Below, piece after piece: positions 8,477 through 16,620 of a DNA stretch of 56,420 bases (position 1 is the stretch's first letter; each line of letters begins with the position of its first letter). Under the pieces are notes generated by a model. The model ran no database searches, was not told the origin of the DNA, and worked only from the letters and a program-made list of their open reading frames with translations. The position numbers and the translations under genes were made by a program. Source of the DNA: JBBRBB01 sp038206235 (GTDB lineage Bacteria > Bacteroidota > Bacteroidia > Chitinophagales > Chitinophagaceae); contig JBBRBB010000026.1 in the NCBI GenBank assembly GCA_038206235.1, positions 1 through 56,420 of the forward strand, written 5' to 3'.

Positions 8477-9589
8477 ATGCAAAAAATTCTGTTACTAATA
8501 TTTAACTCTTTTATTCTATTTTCAATTCATGCACAACAAAACAACGCTGCTGTTTACAAAGACAGCACCACTATAAAATTTTTTCAGCGCACACACGGAT
8601 GGATTGCCAGTGATGGCGGTTATACAATCCCTTTATCAGATGGAAGTTCTCTCTGGCTTTTTGGCGACAGTCATATAGATGATTATGATTCCGCATCGGG
8701 CACTATTCCCTGTCTTTTCCAGGTGCGTAATGCGGCTATACTGCAACTGCAGAACGATTGGAACTGGCATCATACCAAAACATTCATTGGCAACGGTCCG
8801 GGCATTAAAAGTTTTTTAAAAAATAATAGTGATGATAAATATTTTTCGTGGCCGGGCACAGGCATTCAATTAAAAGATACCATTTATGTTTATTGCAATA
8901 GTTTACGAAACACCACAGGCGGTGCATGGGGCTTTGCTTCAGCGGGAAATGATTTTTGGGGAAAGATAAAATTCCCTGAAATGAAAGTTGTTGGCTATAG
9001 TGTGCTGCAAAATTTTAATGGCATAAATTTCGGAAGCGGTTTTGTGCAGGATGAACAAAAAGAATTTGTATATGCATTCGGGCAAAAACTGGAAACAGGG
9101 AATAGTTTCTTCTCAACAAGTTTATATGTTGCGCGTTTTCCTTCTGCAAATCCAAATGCTGCGTGGGAATTTTGGAATGGAAAGGAATGGGTGAAAGACA
9201 TAAATGAAATCACTGCTGCAGCAAAAGAATCGCTTGTTTCATTTCATATTACCAAAGTGAAAGATGAATATCTGCTTACAAGCACAGCGTTCAGTGTAGG
9301 CTGCGACCAGGGCAGAGAAGTTTTTACTTCGGTAAGCAATAGTGCCACTGGTCCTTTTTCAAAGCCAAAATCAATTTATACAATTGATGATACACTGCAC
9401 GGTCATTATCCCTTCTTTTATTTAGCTGCTGCACATCCTGAATTTATTAATGAAAAAGATGAGATACTGATTACCTATTCTATCAATGGATATGGCACAT
9501 GTGCAGAAGGATGCATCAACGGCAGAATGAACCCTGATGAATATAGAATTAAAGCCATTCGTGTGCCGGTTGATTTGATTCTCGAATGA
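8477..9589 (+). CDS. Secreted DUF4185/DUF5005-like beta-propeller protein
   Basis: A 370-residue protein with a standard Sec signal peptide (MQKILLLIFNSFILFSIHAQ, cleavage after HAQ) and no lipobox. The mature protein matches the second half of the gene at 6285 almost motif for motif: FFQRTHGWIASDGG, FGDSHIDDYDS, FQVRNAAILQ, SWPGTGIQ, VLQNFNGINFGSGF, FSVGCDQG, YRIKAIRVPVD. The GDSHIDD acidic cluster is a candidate catalytic or metal site, but that is inference. It sits only 5 bp after hicA and ends the plus-strand cluster, with a convergent gene at 9702. The probable role is periplasmic or extracellular glycan processing. Confidence 0.75.
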   Translation: MQKILLLIFNSFILFSIHAQQNNAAVYKDSTTIKFFQRTHGWIASDGGYTIPLSDGSSLWLFGDSHIDDYDSASGTIPCLFQVRNAAILQLQNDWNWHHTKTFIGNGPGIKSFLKNNSDDKYFSWPGTGIQLKDTIYVYCNSLRNTTGGAWGFASAGNDFWGKIKFPEMKVVGYSVLQNFNGINFGSGFVQDEQKEFVYAFGQKLETGNSFFSTSLYVARFPSANPNAAWEFWNGKEWVKDINEITAAAKESLVSFHITKVKDEYLLTSTAFSVGCDQGREVFTSVSNSATGPFSKPKSIYTIDDTLHGHYPFFYLAAAHPEFINEKDEILITYSINGYGTCAEGCINGRMNPDEYRIKAIRVPVDLILE

Positions 9590-9701
9590 AAAATAAACAT
9601 TCGAAGCTTTTCCAAAACATTTATTTACAGCAAAAAATTTCTTAAACATCAGAACAAGAAAAAGCCCGAATGCAACAAGAGAAGCTTAACTAATAAAACA
9701 T

Positions 9702-10247
9702 TTATTCATTTGCGGGCCAATCTGGCGGGCAGGGTGTTGATATACCAAAGGCATACATAGTAACCGGACGATTATTAAATTGTATAGTATGTATGCTCAT
9801 TTTTATTCCTGTATTGCTTTTTTTTAAAAAAGTTACTAATTCATAATTATCATCCCAGGGTTTACCAATTTCTTTGTTCCTTACGATTTTAAATTGTTTG
9901 TTGTCTAACTCTTTAGCGATTTTATCTGCCTGTTCATCGCTGCTTATGAGAAAAGCTGCGTAATGATACATTCCATGCTTATCGTTTGCTTCAATCCAGG
10001 ACATACGGTTTTCAACTCCATTTTTCTGTGGATGAGTGTCAATATAATCTGCCATTGCTCCGGTGCTTTGCCCGAAAGAAATATTTCGTTTATAGCCATT
10101 TGCAATAGCCGCCTTATCAAAACACTTAACGTCTTTACACAAACCAATCCTGAGCATTTCATCAAGAGTAAATATTTTTTGTGCATTCATTGTGTGGCTT
10201 AAAAAAATAAAGGTTGCGAAAAAAATTGTGATTTTTTGAGTGCGCAT
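9702..10247 (-). CDS. Secreted protein of unknown function, paralogue of the gene at 10982
   Basis: A 181-residue protein with a Sec signal (ending HTMNAQ). The mature part starts KIFTLDEMLRIGLCKDVKCF, contains SWIEANDKHGMYHYAAFLI and ends ISTPCPPDWPANE. The gene at 10982 has the same frame: KLFSSKEMLQLVLCPMPGC, GLHRYVDFGF, STPNWPDDE. The two share the EML...LC-x(4)-C motif just after the signal, a central Y/H-Y aromatic patch and a P-x-WP-x-x-E end. The paired cysteines suggest a periplasmic disulfide. I do not recognise the family. Confidence 0.7.
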   Translation of the reverse strand: MRTQKITIFFATFIFLSHTMNAQKIFTLDEMLRIGLCKDVKCFDKAAIANGYKRNISFGQSTGAMADYIDTHPQKNGVENRMSWIEANDKHGMYHYAAFLISSDEQADKIAKELDNKQFKIVRNKEIGKPWDDNYELVTFLKKSNTGIKMSIHTIQFNNRPVTMYAFGISTPCPPDWPANE

Positions 10248-10380
10248 AAAAACAATTTTAAAGTAGATATTAAAGATAGGCAGAATGTGGTGGAATTGGG
10301 CAATGAGATTTACAAAAGAGATAAACTTAAATTAATATGCAAAAAAACCAGACAAGTTGCATAACTTAAAGAATAGTAAT

Positions 10381-10531
10381 AATAGTGAGTAATGTGATAA
10401 TTGTACTGTGTGATTGAATAATGATGATGTGGGATGAGATAATAATGGTATGTTATGGAGTAATGATGAGGCGGGGATAGGATAATGATGGTTCTGGGTG
10501 CGATAATGATAGTTCGGGAATAACAAATAAG
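10381..10531 (+). repeat. Degenerate 21-bp tandem repeat (about seven units)
   Basis: Units begin at 10381, 10402 (24 bp), 10426, 10447, 10468 (22 bp), 10490 and 10511. Most end in an AT-AAT-GAT or AT-AAT-AAT box and carry a central GGG/GTG. On the plus strand each unit reads roughly as a heptapeptide x-x-G-x-D-N-D. Several units contain in-frame stops. The region has a biased G/T-A content on the plus strand, giving a spurious His/Tyr/Ile-rich frame on the minus strand. Confidence 0.75.
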
Positions 10532-10606
10532 GCACAAGTAGCCACCCTCAATAACGTGGCAACTTATACCTTGCGCCAGAAATGGGGCGGAATTGAAGAA
10601 TCTTGA
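10481..10606 (+). pseudogene. Remnant 3' end of a repeat-containing coding sequence
   Basis: From 10481 one frame stays open for 41 codons, first through the last repeat units (DNDGSGCDNDSSG) and then through unique sequence (NKAQVATLNNVATYTLRQKW) to a TGA at 10604. The frame is closed upstream by a TAG at 10478, at the one unit that carries an extra base. The composition and the ordered D-N-D-G repeats look like a decayed protein tail, not random DNA. The family is not recognised, and no start codon or promoter is visible. Confidence 0.4.
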
Positions 10607-10671
10607 TTGGCATTACATACAAAGCTGGTTAACGTCTTAAAAACTCAATACCTTTGACCTGGTTTAAAAAA

Positions 10672-10845
10672 ATGACAGACACACCTGAACATATAAAACA
10701 GCTTCAATTAAAAATCTGGCTTTCCAAAACTCCGGCTGAAAGATTAAAACAATTTTTAGAAGATAATGAAGCGTTGTTTAAATTTTCTGCAAAAGCGAAA
10801 CAATCAATTGAAGAAATTCGTAAGCTCAATTCACAAATAAAATAA
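10672..10845 (+). CDS. Small conserved-looking protein of unknown function
   Basis: A 57-residue protein from ATG 10672 (MTDTPEHIKQLQLKIWLSK), preceded by an A-run; a TTG at 10654 would add six residues. It continues TPAERLKQFLEDNEALFKF and is predicted to be nearly all helical and charged, with no signal or membrane segment. Proteins with a KIWLSK-x-P-x-ERL-x-Q-x-L pattern recur, in my memory, as short orphan genes of Bacteroidota, sometimes near toxin-like genes. No function can be assigned. Confidence 0.55.
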   Translation: MTDTPEHIKQLQLKIWLSKTPAERLKQFLEDNEALFKFSAKAKQSIEEIRKLNSQIK

Positions 10846-10981
10846 TTACTGCAAAAAACCCATCAGGTTTTAAAAACCGCAAAGGCTTAAAAGTTATTAT
10901 AAAAGCCACTACGCTAAATGCGCAATGGCTTCAAAGGTTAACTGATAATTTCAATTGTCCTGATTGCATTTAAAGCTTCAA

Positions 10982-11536
10982 TCATTCATCATCTGGCCAG
11001 TTGGGCGTAGAGATAGTTGTGATTGAAACTTCGTAGTCAATAATTTTTGTTGAAGTATGTATTAGCCTCTCAGTGATTGTGAGTAAAATACCCGAACTTC
11101 CTTTGCGCAAATATTGAGCGTAGCTCACAATCTCTTTACCTAAATTTTTACTTGCCGTCTTTACCTGCATATACCCTTGGTTAATGAAATCTTTTTGAAC
11201 AGAGATGAAATGGTCTTTATCGCGAAAACCAAAATCTACGTAGCGGTGCAGCCCGCTTGGATAGTTAAATACAACCCAGATAACACTATTAGATTTCCCG
11301 TTTTCTTTTTTTGCCGCACCATAAGTGTAATACTCTTTCACATAGGCTAAAGCTGCGAAAGGGTTGCCCTCTATTTTTTGATACCCGAAGGGTGCCAATT
11401 TTTTTTCTATGCACCCGGGCATAGGGCAAAGCACTAACTGGAGCATTTCTTTAGAAGAAAAAAGTTTTTGAGCATAAACATAATTATACTCAATATGCAT
11501 AAAAAATAAACCGCAGAGGAGTAAAAATTTTTTCAT
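10982..11536 (-). CDS. Secreted protein of unknown function, paralogue of the gene at 9702
   Basis: A 184-residue protein with signal peptide MKKFLLLCGLFFMHIEYNY and cleavage after YAQ. The mature start KLFSSKEMLQLVLC, the second Cys five residues later and the terminal TPNWPDDE mirror the gene at 9702; identity in between is low, so duplication is old. It is transcribed divergently from the methyltransferase gene, whose ATG lies 26 bp away. The two paralogues are separated by the 21-bp repeat and a small plus-strand gene. Confidence 0.7.
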   Translation of the reverse strand: MKKFLLLCGLFFMHIEYNYVYAQKLFSSKEMLQLVLCPMPGCIEKKLAPFGYQKIEGNPFAALAYVKEYYTYGAAKKENGKSNSVIWVVFNYPSGLHRYVDFGFRDKDHFISVQKDFINQGYMQVKTASKNLGKEIVSYAQYLRKGSSGILLTITERLIHTSTKIIDYEVSITTISTPNWPDDE

Positions 11537-11561
11537 GCCGAAAGTTAAATACTTTTATTCA

Positions 11562-13175
11562 ATGAATCATTTATATTTTGGCGATTGTTTAGATGTGCTG
11601 AAAGAACTGAAAGCACAAAACCCGCAACCGTTTATTGATTTAATTTATATAGACCCGCCGTTTAACAGCAAGCGTAATTATAATGTACTGTTTGAAAGCA
11701 TGGATATGAAAGATGCCACTGCACAGAAGGAAGCATTTGCCGATACATGGAGCAATTACGGATACATGGATACGCTGAATGAGATTGCTGAAATTGACCG
11801 TGAACTTTATACTATTTTAAAAACTTATCATGATTTAAAAAGTGTGAGCGACAGCGCTGTTGCTTACTTAACTACAATGACTATTCGTATTTGGTACATG
11901 CACAAACTCTTGAAAGATACCGGAAGCTTTTATTTGCACTGCGATTCAACAATGAGTCATTATTTAAAGCTAATGTGCGATATGATTTTTAATGAAGATA
12001 ATTTTAGAAATGAAATTACCTGGAAACGGACAAGTGCTCATAGTGATGCAAAAAAATATTCGAGAATAAGTGACAAAATTCTTTTTTACTCAAAAGCAGA
12101 AAAATATACATGGAATGAAATAAGAGTTGAATATGATGAATCTTATATCAAATCACATTATAGATATAAAGATGAATATGGAAGAATTTTTAGAACTGAC
12201 AATCTCACAGCAACTGGCTTATCTGGCGGCGGATATACTTACGAATGGAATGAAGTAACAAAAATTTGGCGATTACCAATTGAAAAAATGAAGGAGCTTC
12301 ATGAAGCCAAGAAGATTCAATATACGAAAACAGGGACTGCTGAATACAAAAGATATCTTGATGAAATGGCAGGAACTATCATTACTGATAATTGGACAGA
12401 TATTTCTCCTATTAATTCTCAATCAAAAGAACGTCTCGGTTATCCCACGCAAAAACCCGAAGCATTATTAGAGCGTATTATAAGAGCAAGCAGTAATGAT
12501 GGAGATGTTGTTGCAGATTTCTTTTGCGGCTGCGGTACAACTATAGCCGTTGCACAAAGACTGAACAGGAAATGGATTGGCGCAGATATTAGTCACCTTG
12601 CCATTCGCTTAATTGTAAAACGTTTGACAGAAACGTATGGTGTGGGCATTAAACTAAATATTCAACTGCATGGCTTACCCAAAGATATTGGCAGCGCCAA
12701 AATGCTTGCACAGGAATTGGATAGGGGTCGCATACGTTTCCAGGATTGGGCAATAGAAGTAATGCTGAATGGGGTAGCAAATGAAAAGAAAGTAGCAGAC
12801 GGCGGCTTTGATGGATACATTGCTTTCAACACCCATGCAGGAAAGCAGTTTGCACTTATTGAAGTAAAGAGCGGTAATGTGAATGTAAAGAACATGAGAG
12901 AGTTTGCCGATGTTGCAAAAGGTCAAAACGCAGCCGTCGGCATTTTTGTTTGCTTTGAAGAAAATGTAACCAAAGAGATGAAGAAGAAAGCGAAGGGAGA
13001 AGGACATATAAAAATAGATGGAACAGAATTTCCGATTGATAAGATACAAATACTAACTGTTGAAGATTTATTTGCAGGCAAGCAACCCCAACTTCCCGGC
13101 TCAGCAGAAAATGCGACATTTAAAAAAGCAAAAAGGAATGAAGAGAAGGCGGAGAGTAAGGGGTTGTTTGATTAA
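11562..13175 (+). CDS. Adenine-specific DNA methyltransferase fused to a PD-(D/E)xK-like domain
   Basis: A protein of 537 residues from ATG 11562 (MNHLYFGDCLDVL); the earlier ATG at 11535 lies at the start of the divergent gene. The beta-class order is clear: catalytic DPPFNSKRNYN first (about residues 32-42), YPTQKPEALLERII, then the AdoMet-binding DFFCGCGTT (about 320-330) and WIGADIS. The product should be N6-methyladenine. After residue 370 a separate domain follows with GGFDGYIAF and FALIEVKSGNV, a D...E-x-K arrangement like Mrr/PD-(D/E)xK nucleases, so one chain may both modify and cut. No separate specificity or restriction gene is adjacent. Target recognition probably lies in the 130-290 insert. 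Confidence 0.85.
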   Translation: MNHLYFGDCLDVLKELKAQNPQPFIDLIYIDPPFNSKRNYNVLFESMDMKDATAQKEAFADTWSNYGYMDTLNEIAEIDRELYTILKTYHDLKSVSDSAVAYLTTMTIRIWYMHKLLKDTGSFYLHCDSTMSHYLKLMCDMIFNEDNFRNEITWKRTSAHSDAKKYSRISDKILFYSKAEKYTWNEIRVEYDESYIKSHYRYKDEYGRIFRTDNLTATGLSGGGYTYEWNEVTKIWRLPIEKMKELHEAKKIQYTKTGTAEYKRYLDEMAGTIITDNWTDISPINSQSKERLGYPTQKPEALLERIIRASSNDGDVVADFFCGCGTTIAVAQRLNRKWIGADISHLAIRLIVKRLTETYGVGIKLNIQLHGLPKDIGSAKMLAQELDRGRIRFQDWAIEVMLNGVANEKKVADGGFDGYIAFNTHAGKQFALIEVKSGNVNVKNMREFADVAKGQNAAVGIFVCFEENVTKEMKKKAKGEGHIKIDGTEFPIDKIQILTVEDLFAGKQPQLPGSAENATFKKAKRNEEKAESKGLFD

Positions 13176-13190
13176 GAGAATAAACTTACA

Positions 13191-13219
13191 CAGGTTTTTG
13201 AAACCTGCGAGGTTTGACC
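13191..13219. repeat. Intergenic inverted repeat, AAACCTC-R-CAGGT family
   Basis: CAGGTTT (13191) TTG AAACCTG (13201) is a perfect 7-bp stem with a 3-base loop, 15 bp after the methyltransferase stop; GCGAGGTTTGACC follows. The minus strand reads AAACCTCGCAGGT, shared with 1451-1463. It could act as a terminator without a T-run. Confidence 0.5.
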
Positions 13220-13379
13220 TTACTGCATGCAACATTTAAAATGAAGTAGAAAAAGTATTACCAAATTTACAGCGTATAAAAAAAATATTTTAAATAGTTT
13301 TTATCATTGTTGAAAACAAAATGCTTGTATTTTTATCCTTTATTTTTTAAAACTATTCTTACATTTAAAAACAATAATT

Positions 13380-13739
13380 ATGACAACACAAGAAATCGCC
13401 AGCCGCCTGGTTGAGCTTTGCCGCAAGGGTGAATTTGAAACAGCACAAAAAGAATTATATGCCGATGATGCTATCAGCATTGAAGCATACGCCACGCCTG
13501 CTTTTGAAAAAGAGACAAAAGGCTTGCAGGCAATTATTGAAAAGGGCCATAAGTTTGAAGGAATGGTAGAGCAATACCACGGTCTTACTGCGGGTGAGCC
13601 GGTTATTGCTGATAACTCCTTTGCTGTTGTTTTAGGTATGGATATTACTATGAAAGAACAGAAGCGTATGAACATGAGCGAGCTTTGTGTATATACTGTA
13701 AAAGACGGAAAGATTGTTTCTGAGCAATTTTTTATGTAG
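13380..13739 (+). CDS. SnoaL-like (NTF2 fold) protein
   Basis: A 119-residue protein: QEIASRLVELCRKGEFETAQ, LYADDAISIEA, then GLQAIIEKGHKFEGMVEQYHG and a terminal beta-hairpin VYTVKDGKIVSEQFFM. This is the cone-shaped SnoaL/NTF2 fold used by small polyketide-cyclase-like or steroid-isomerase-like proteins; the ligand is unknown. There is no signal peptide. It is a stand-alone gene with its own terminator hairpin at 13767. An AT-rich 160-bp leader precedes it. Confidence 0.75.
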   Translation: MTTQEIASRLVELCRKGEFETAQKELYADDAISIEAYATPAFEKETKGLQAIIEKGHKFEGMVEQYHGLTAGEPVIADNSFAVVLGMDITMKEQKRMNMSELCVYTVKDGKIVSEQFFM

Positions 13740-13766
13740 AAGAAGAATTTTAAAACAAAAATATCG

Positions 13767-13800
13767 GTCAGAAGGCTCTAAGCCGTCTGACTGTTTTTTT
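13767..13800 (+). terminator. Rho-independent terminator after the SnoaL-like gene
   Basis: GTCAGAAGGCT (13767) CTA AGCCGTCTGAC (13781) gives an 11-bp stem with one mismatch, followed by seven T at 13794-13800. It lies 27 bp past the stop. Confidence 0.85.
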
Positions 13801-13856
13801 AAATTTACCCGCCTGTTTAATTTTTGCCGTTACTTTGCGCTTCAAAATTTTCTAAT

Positions 13857-14885
13857 ATGCTTGTCTTTATTAAGCGCAAAATTCCTTTATATTATGTAGC
13901 GCTCATAAGTATTGTTTTCACGGGCTTCGCTTATGTATTTCTAAAAAATAAAATGCAGGAGTCTGCGGATGATAAGCTCAATGTTAATTTCAATACACTA
14001 TCCTCAACCCTTGCAGCTTATTGCAATTTTCATGTAGAGCGTCTTAGTGGCTTTAATTATATTGGCCCTGTATTGTTTGTTGAAACTCAATGCCAGTCAG
14101 CACAATATGCTTCGCTTAAAAACAAAATAGTTTCGTACATAGAGCTGCAAAAGCAGACAGGCAATATAGAGCAGGCATCATTTTATTTCAGAGATACTGA
14201 GAAAACGGAGTGGGCGGGATATAATGAAGATGAAAAATACAATCCCGGCTCATTAATGAAAGTTCCGGAGCTTATTTCTTATTTGCGCCTTGAAGAAGAT
14301 AAACCCGGCACATTGAATAAAGAGTACTTTTATGCTGCCCCGTTTATCACAGAAAAAAATCCTGTTTTTATTTCCAAACCATTGCAACCCGGTAAAAGTT
14401 ATTCTGTAAAAGAGTTGCTGCAATACATGATTACCTATTCTGATAATAATGCAACGGTTGTGCTGGATCAGCATCTCGATCAGCGCTATTTCAAAAAAAC
14501 ATTAACTGATCTTAGTTTGCCAATTCCAGACAGCATGGCTATTAATTATCCAATATCTCCAAGAGATTTTTCTTTATTCTTCAGGGCTATATATAATGCC
14601 TCGTATCTCACCATTCCGCATTCTGAATATGCAGCAGAGCTTTTAAGCACATGCAATTTTAAAGAGGGCTTTGCAAAAGGTCTTCCCGCTTCAGTAAAGA
14701 TGATACATAAGTTTGGAGAATCTGGAAGCACACAGGTGCATCAATTGCATGAATCGGGAATTATTTACATAAACAATAAGCCATACATTTTAACGGTAAT
14801 GACGAAGGGAACCGACTTGAAAAAGCTGGCAACAGTTATCAGTGATATTGCCGGCATTATGTACCAGCAGGTATCAACAAGTTAA
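13857..14885 (+). CDS. Class A beta-lactamase-like serine hydrolase
   Basis: A protein of 342 residues from ATG 13857, with one N-terminal membrane anchor (YYVALISIVFTGFAYVF). The serine-hydrolase motifs are in order: NPGSLMKVPEL (S-x-x-K), ITYSDNNATVVL (SDN) and HKFGESGS (in place of KTG). The SDN followed by N-N-A is typical of class A and PBP-related enzymes. An omega-loop Glu166 equivalent is not evident, and the KFG for KTG change argues against a true beta-lactamase. It could be a peptidoglycan-active or peptide hydrolase in the periplasm. It is a single gene, convergent with the next. Confidence 0.75.
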   Translation: MLVFIKRKIPLYYVALISIVFTGFAYVFLKNKMQESADDKLNVNFNTLSSTLAAYCNFHVERLSGFNYIGPVLFVETQCQSAQYASLKNKIVSYIELQKQTGNIEQASFYFRDTEKTEWAGYNEDEKYNPGSLMKVPELISYLRLEEDKPGTLNKEYFYAAPFITEKNPVFISKPLQPGKSYSVKELLQYMITYSDNNATVVLDQHLDQRYFKKTLTDLSLPIPDSMAINYPISPRDFSLFFRAIYNASYLTIPHSEYAAELLSTCNFKEGFAKGLPASVKMIHKFGESGSTQVHQLHESGIIYINNKPYILTVMTKGTDLKKLATVISDIAGIMYQQVSTS

Positions 14886-14916
14886 CATGGTCTGACCGTC
14901 CCGGGTCTGACCATGT
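14885..14916. terminator. Bidirectional hairpin between convergent genes
   Basis: ACATGGTCTGACC (14885) GTCCCG GGTCTGACCATGT (14904) forms a 13-bp stem with one mismatch; GGTCTGACC occurs on both sides as a direct repeat too. It separates the serine hydrolase from the convergent YkgJ gene. There is no strong T-run. The GTCTGAC word is shared with the terminator at 13767. Confidence 0.6.
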
Positions 14917-14937
14917 ACCTTATTATTATAAAGCGCA

Positions 14938-15420
14938 TTACTCAATTTCAATCAGCTTCTCCAGCACAAAAGCAACAGCAGGGCAGAAGGTTGAATTTTT
15001 CAAGGTTATGTTTTGTCGCTTCAGCAAAACATCTTCATTTGTATAAGGAAAGCGGGCACAATCAGAAGGTCTTACTTCATAAATAGTGCATAAATTATCA
15101 CTTCCTAAAAAAGCACAGGGCGTTTGCTTTACCACATAATCTCCTTCATCATCAAGCCGAAGATGACTTTCAATCAATTCACTTTCATTTAATTTCAAAT
15201 GCCTGCTTATGCGTTTTATATCAGGTGTTTTAAAACGGGAAGAATAATTTTTACAGCATGCGGCACATTGCGTGCAATTAATTTTTTTAAACGCTTCTTC
15301 ATGCAGAAGTGGCAATCGTTTCAATGATATATTTTTATCAGCTTTTTTCAAAAACTGTTTGTATTGTTTTTGATTCGCTGTAGATTTTTTTTGCCAATTA
15401 TGTAAAAAGTCATCGGTCAT
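14938..15420 (-). CDS. YkgJ-family cysteine-cluster protein
   Basis: A protein of 160 residues from ATG 15420 (MTDDFLHNWQKK); a TTG at 15453 would add 11 residues. The signature cysteines are visible: INCTQCAACCKNYSSRF near residue 50, TPCAFLGSDNLCTIYEVRP and CARFPY further on, with a final Cys in FCPAVA. The family is thought to bind a metal or Fe-S cluster (UPF0153/CxxCxxCC), with unknown reaction. It is cytoplasmic and divergent from the sterol-desaturase gene, with a 118-bp shared upstream region. Confidence 0.85.
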   Translation of the reverse strand: MTDDFLHNWQKKSTANQKQYKQFLKKADKNISLKRLPLLHEEAFKKINCTQCAACCKNYSSRFKTPDIKRISRHLKLNESELIESHLRLDDEGDYVVKQTPCAFLGSDNLCTIYEVRPSDCARFPYTNEDVLLKRQNITLKNSTFCPAVAFVLEKLIEIE

Positions 15421-15537
15421 TAGTTTGTATTTTTGCCGAGAATGTGATAACAAAATATTTGCCGGTTAATGCTCATTAAAATGACTCGCCTGCAAAGTAA
15501 ACACTTATCATACCGCATCAATTAAAATTTCATAAGT

Positions 15538-16485
15538 ATGGGTTCTCTTCGTGAGCAATGGTTAATGTTTGTTTCAACGCCGTTATATTTTATTATTATC
15601 GGTCTGGAAATTCTTTTAACGCATTTGCATCATCGTAAATCTTATACAATAAAAGATTCATTTGCGAATTTGTATTTGATGCTGCTGAATTCTATACTCG
15701 ATATTGCATTTCGAATCAGCTATCTTGCCATACTTCAATACTTTTATTTGCATGCATTCTTCACCTTACAAAATGTTTTTGTTTACTGGCTCATATTAGT
15801 GATTGCTGAAGATTTTTTGTATTACTGGCTGCACCGCTTTGACCATGAAGTGCGTTTTTTCTGGGCGACGCATGTAACGCATCACAGTTCGCAGCAACTT
15901 AATTTTACCGTAGGCTTTCGCTCATCTGTATTTCAGCCATTGTATCGTTTTATTTATTTTATTCCATTGGCTTTATGCGGATTCAAACCTCTTGATATTG
16001 CATTTGTTTATTCTGCCACACAGATATGGGGAATATTTGTTCACACCGAACTGATAAAGAAGATGGGCTGGCTCGAATATATTTTGGTTACACCATCGCA
16101 TCATCGGGTGCATCATGCAAGCAATCCAAAATATCTCGATAAGAACATGGGAATGCTTCTTATTATCTGGGATAAATTATTCGGAACTTTTCAGCCTGAA
16201 TTGTCTATTGAAAAATATCAGCATCTAAAATACGGGCTTACAAAAAATATTGAAAATCCAAATCCTGTTAACCTTGTTTTTCATGAATGGAAACAGATGT
16301 GGCACGATGTGAGAAGAAATGATATTTCATTCAAACAAAAATTGTTTTACCTATTCGGTCCTCCCGGATGGAGCCACGATGGCAGTCGCTTAACGAGTGA
16401 GCAATTGCGTAAAAAAGAAATACAAAACACGCATGAGGTTTCTGACATTGATTTTTCTGATGAGAAACTTGGGTTGGCTGGTTGA
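15538..16485 (+). CDS. Sterol desaturase/fatty acid hydroxylase family membrane protein
   Basis: A 315-residue di-iron membrane enzyme. The His clusters are HRFDH (about 100), HVTHHSSQQ (about 116) and HHRVHHASN (about 190), the H-x(3)-H, H-x-x-HH and H-x-x-HH set of the ERG3/CrtZ-like superfamily. About four membrane helices surround them. In Bacteroidota such enzymes hydroxylate or desaturate fatty acyl chains, carotenoids or sphingolipids; which one cannot be read from sequence. The long C-terminal soluble tail (after residue 240) carries LFGPPGWSHDG. It is a single-gene unit. Confidence 0.85.
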   Translation: MGSLREQWLMFVSTPLYFIIIGLEILLTHLHHRKSYTIKDSFANLYLMLLNSILDIAFRISYLAILQYFYLHAFFTLQNVFVYWLILVIAEDFLYYWLHRFDHEVRFFWATHVTHHSSQQLNFTVGFRSSVFQPLYRFIYFIPLALCGFKPLDIAFVYSATQIWGIFVHTELIKKMGWLEYILVTPSHHRVHHASNPKYLDKNMGMLLIIWDKLFGTFQPELSIEKYQHLKYGLTKNIENPNPVNLVFHEWKQMWHDVRRNDISFKQKLFYLFGPPGWSHDGSRLTSEQLRKKEIQNTHEVSDIDFSDEKLGLAG

Positions 16486-16539
16486 TTATGCAAATACCTC
16501 TTGATAATTCATGCCTTTGAGGCAAAAAAAGTTACGAAG

Positions 16540-16571
16540 TTTTCGTGTTTTAGTGTCTTTGTGCCTTCGTG
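16540..16571. repeat. 8-bp-period tandem array upstream of gcvP
   Basis: Four consecutive octamers: TTTTCGTG, TTTTAGTG, TCTTTGTG and CCTTCGTG, sharing T-T-x-x-GTG. A relative on the opposite strand lies at 33057-33088. It lies in the 135-bp gap between the desaturase stop and the gcvP start. Confidence 0.65.
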
Positions 16572-16620
16572 GCAAACCCCATAACTTTGCGCATCTTTTT
16601 AAGATGATTAATTATTTTTT

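Noticed and set aside
10381..10531. CRISPR array
   Set aside because: Units are 21-24 bp, directly adjacent, degenerate and without unique spacers; no cas genes are present.
10310..10537. His/Tyr/Ile-rich frames on the minus strand
   Set aside because: They are by-products of the 21-bp repeat: two minus-strand frames are open at once, and the composition is that of the repeat only.
13857..14885. True class A beta-lactamase
   Set aside because: KFG replaces KTG and no clear Glu166 equivalent is seen; only the fold family is supported.
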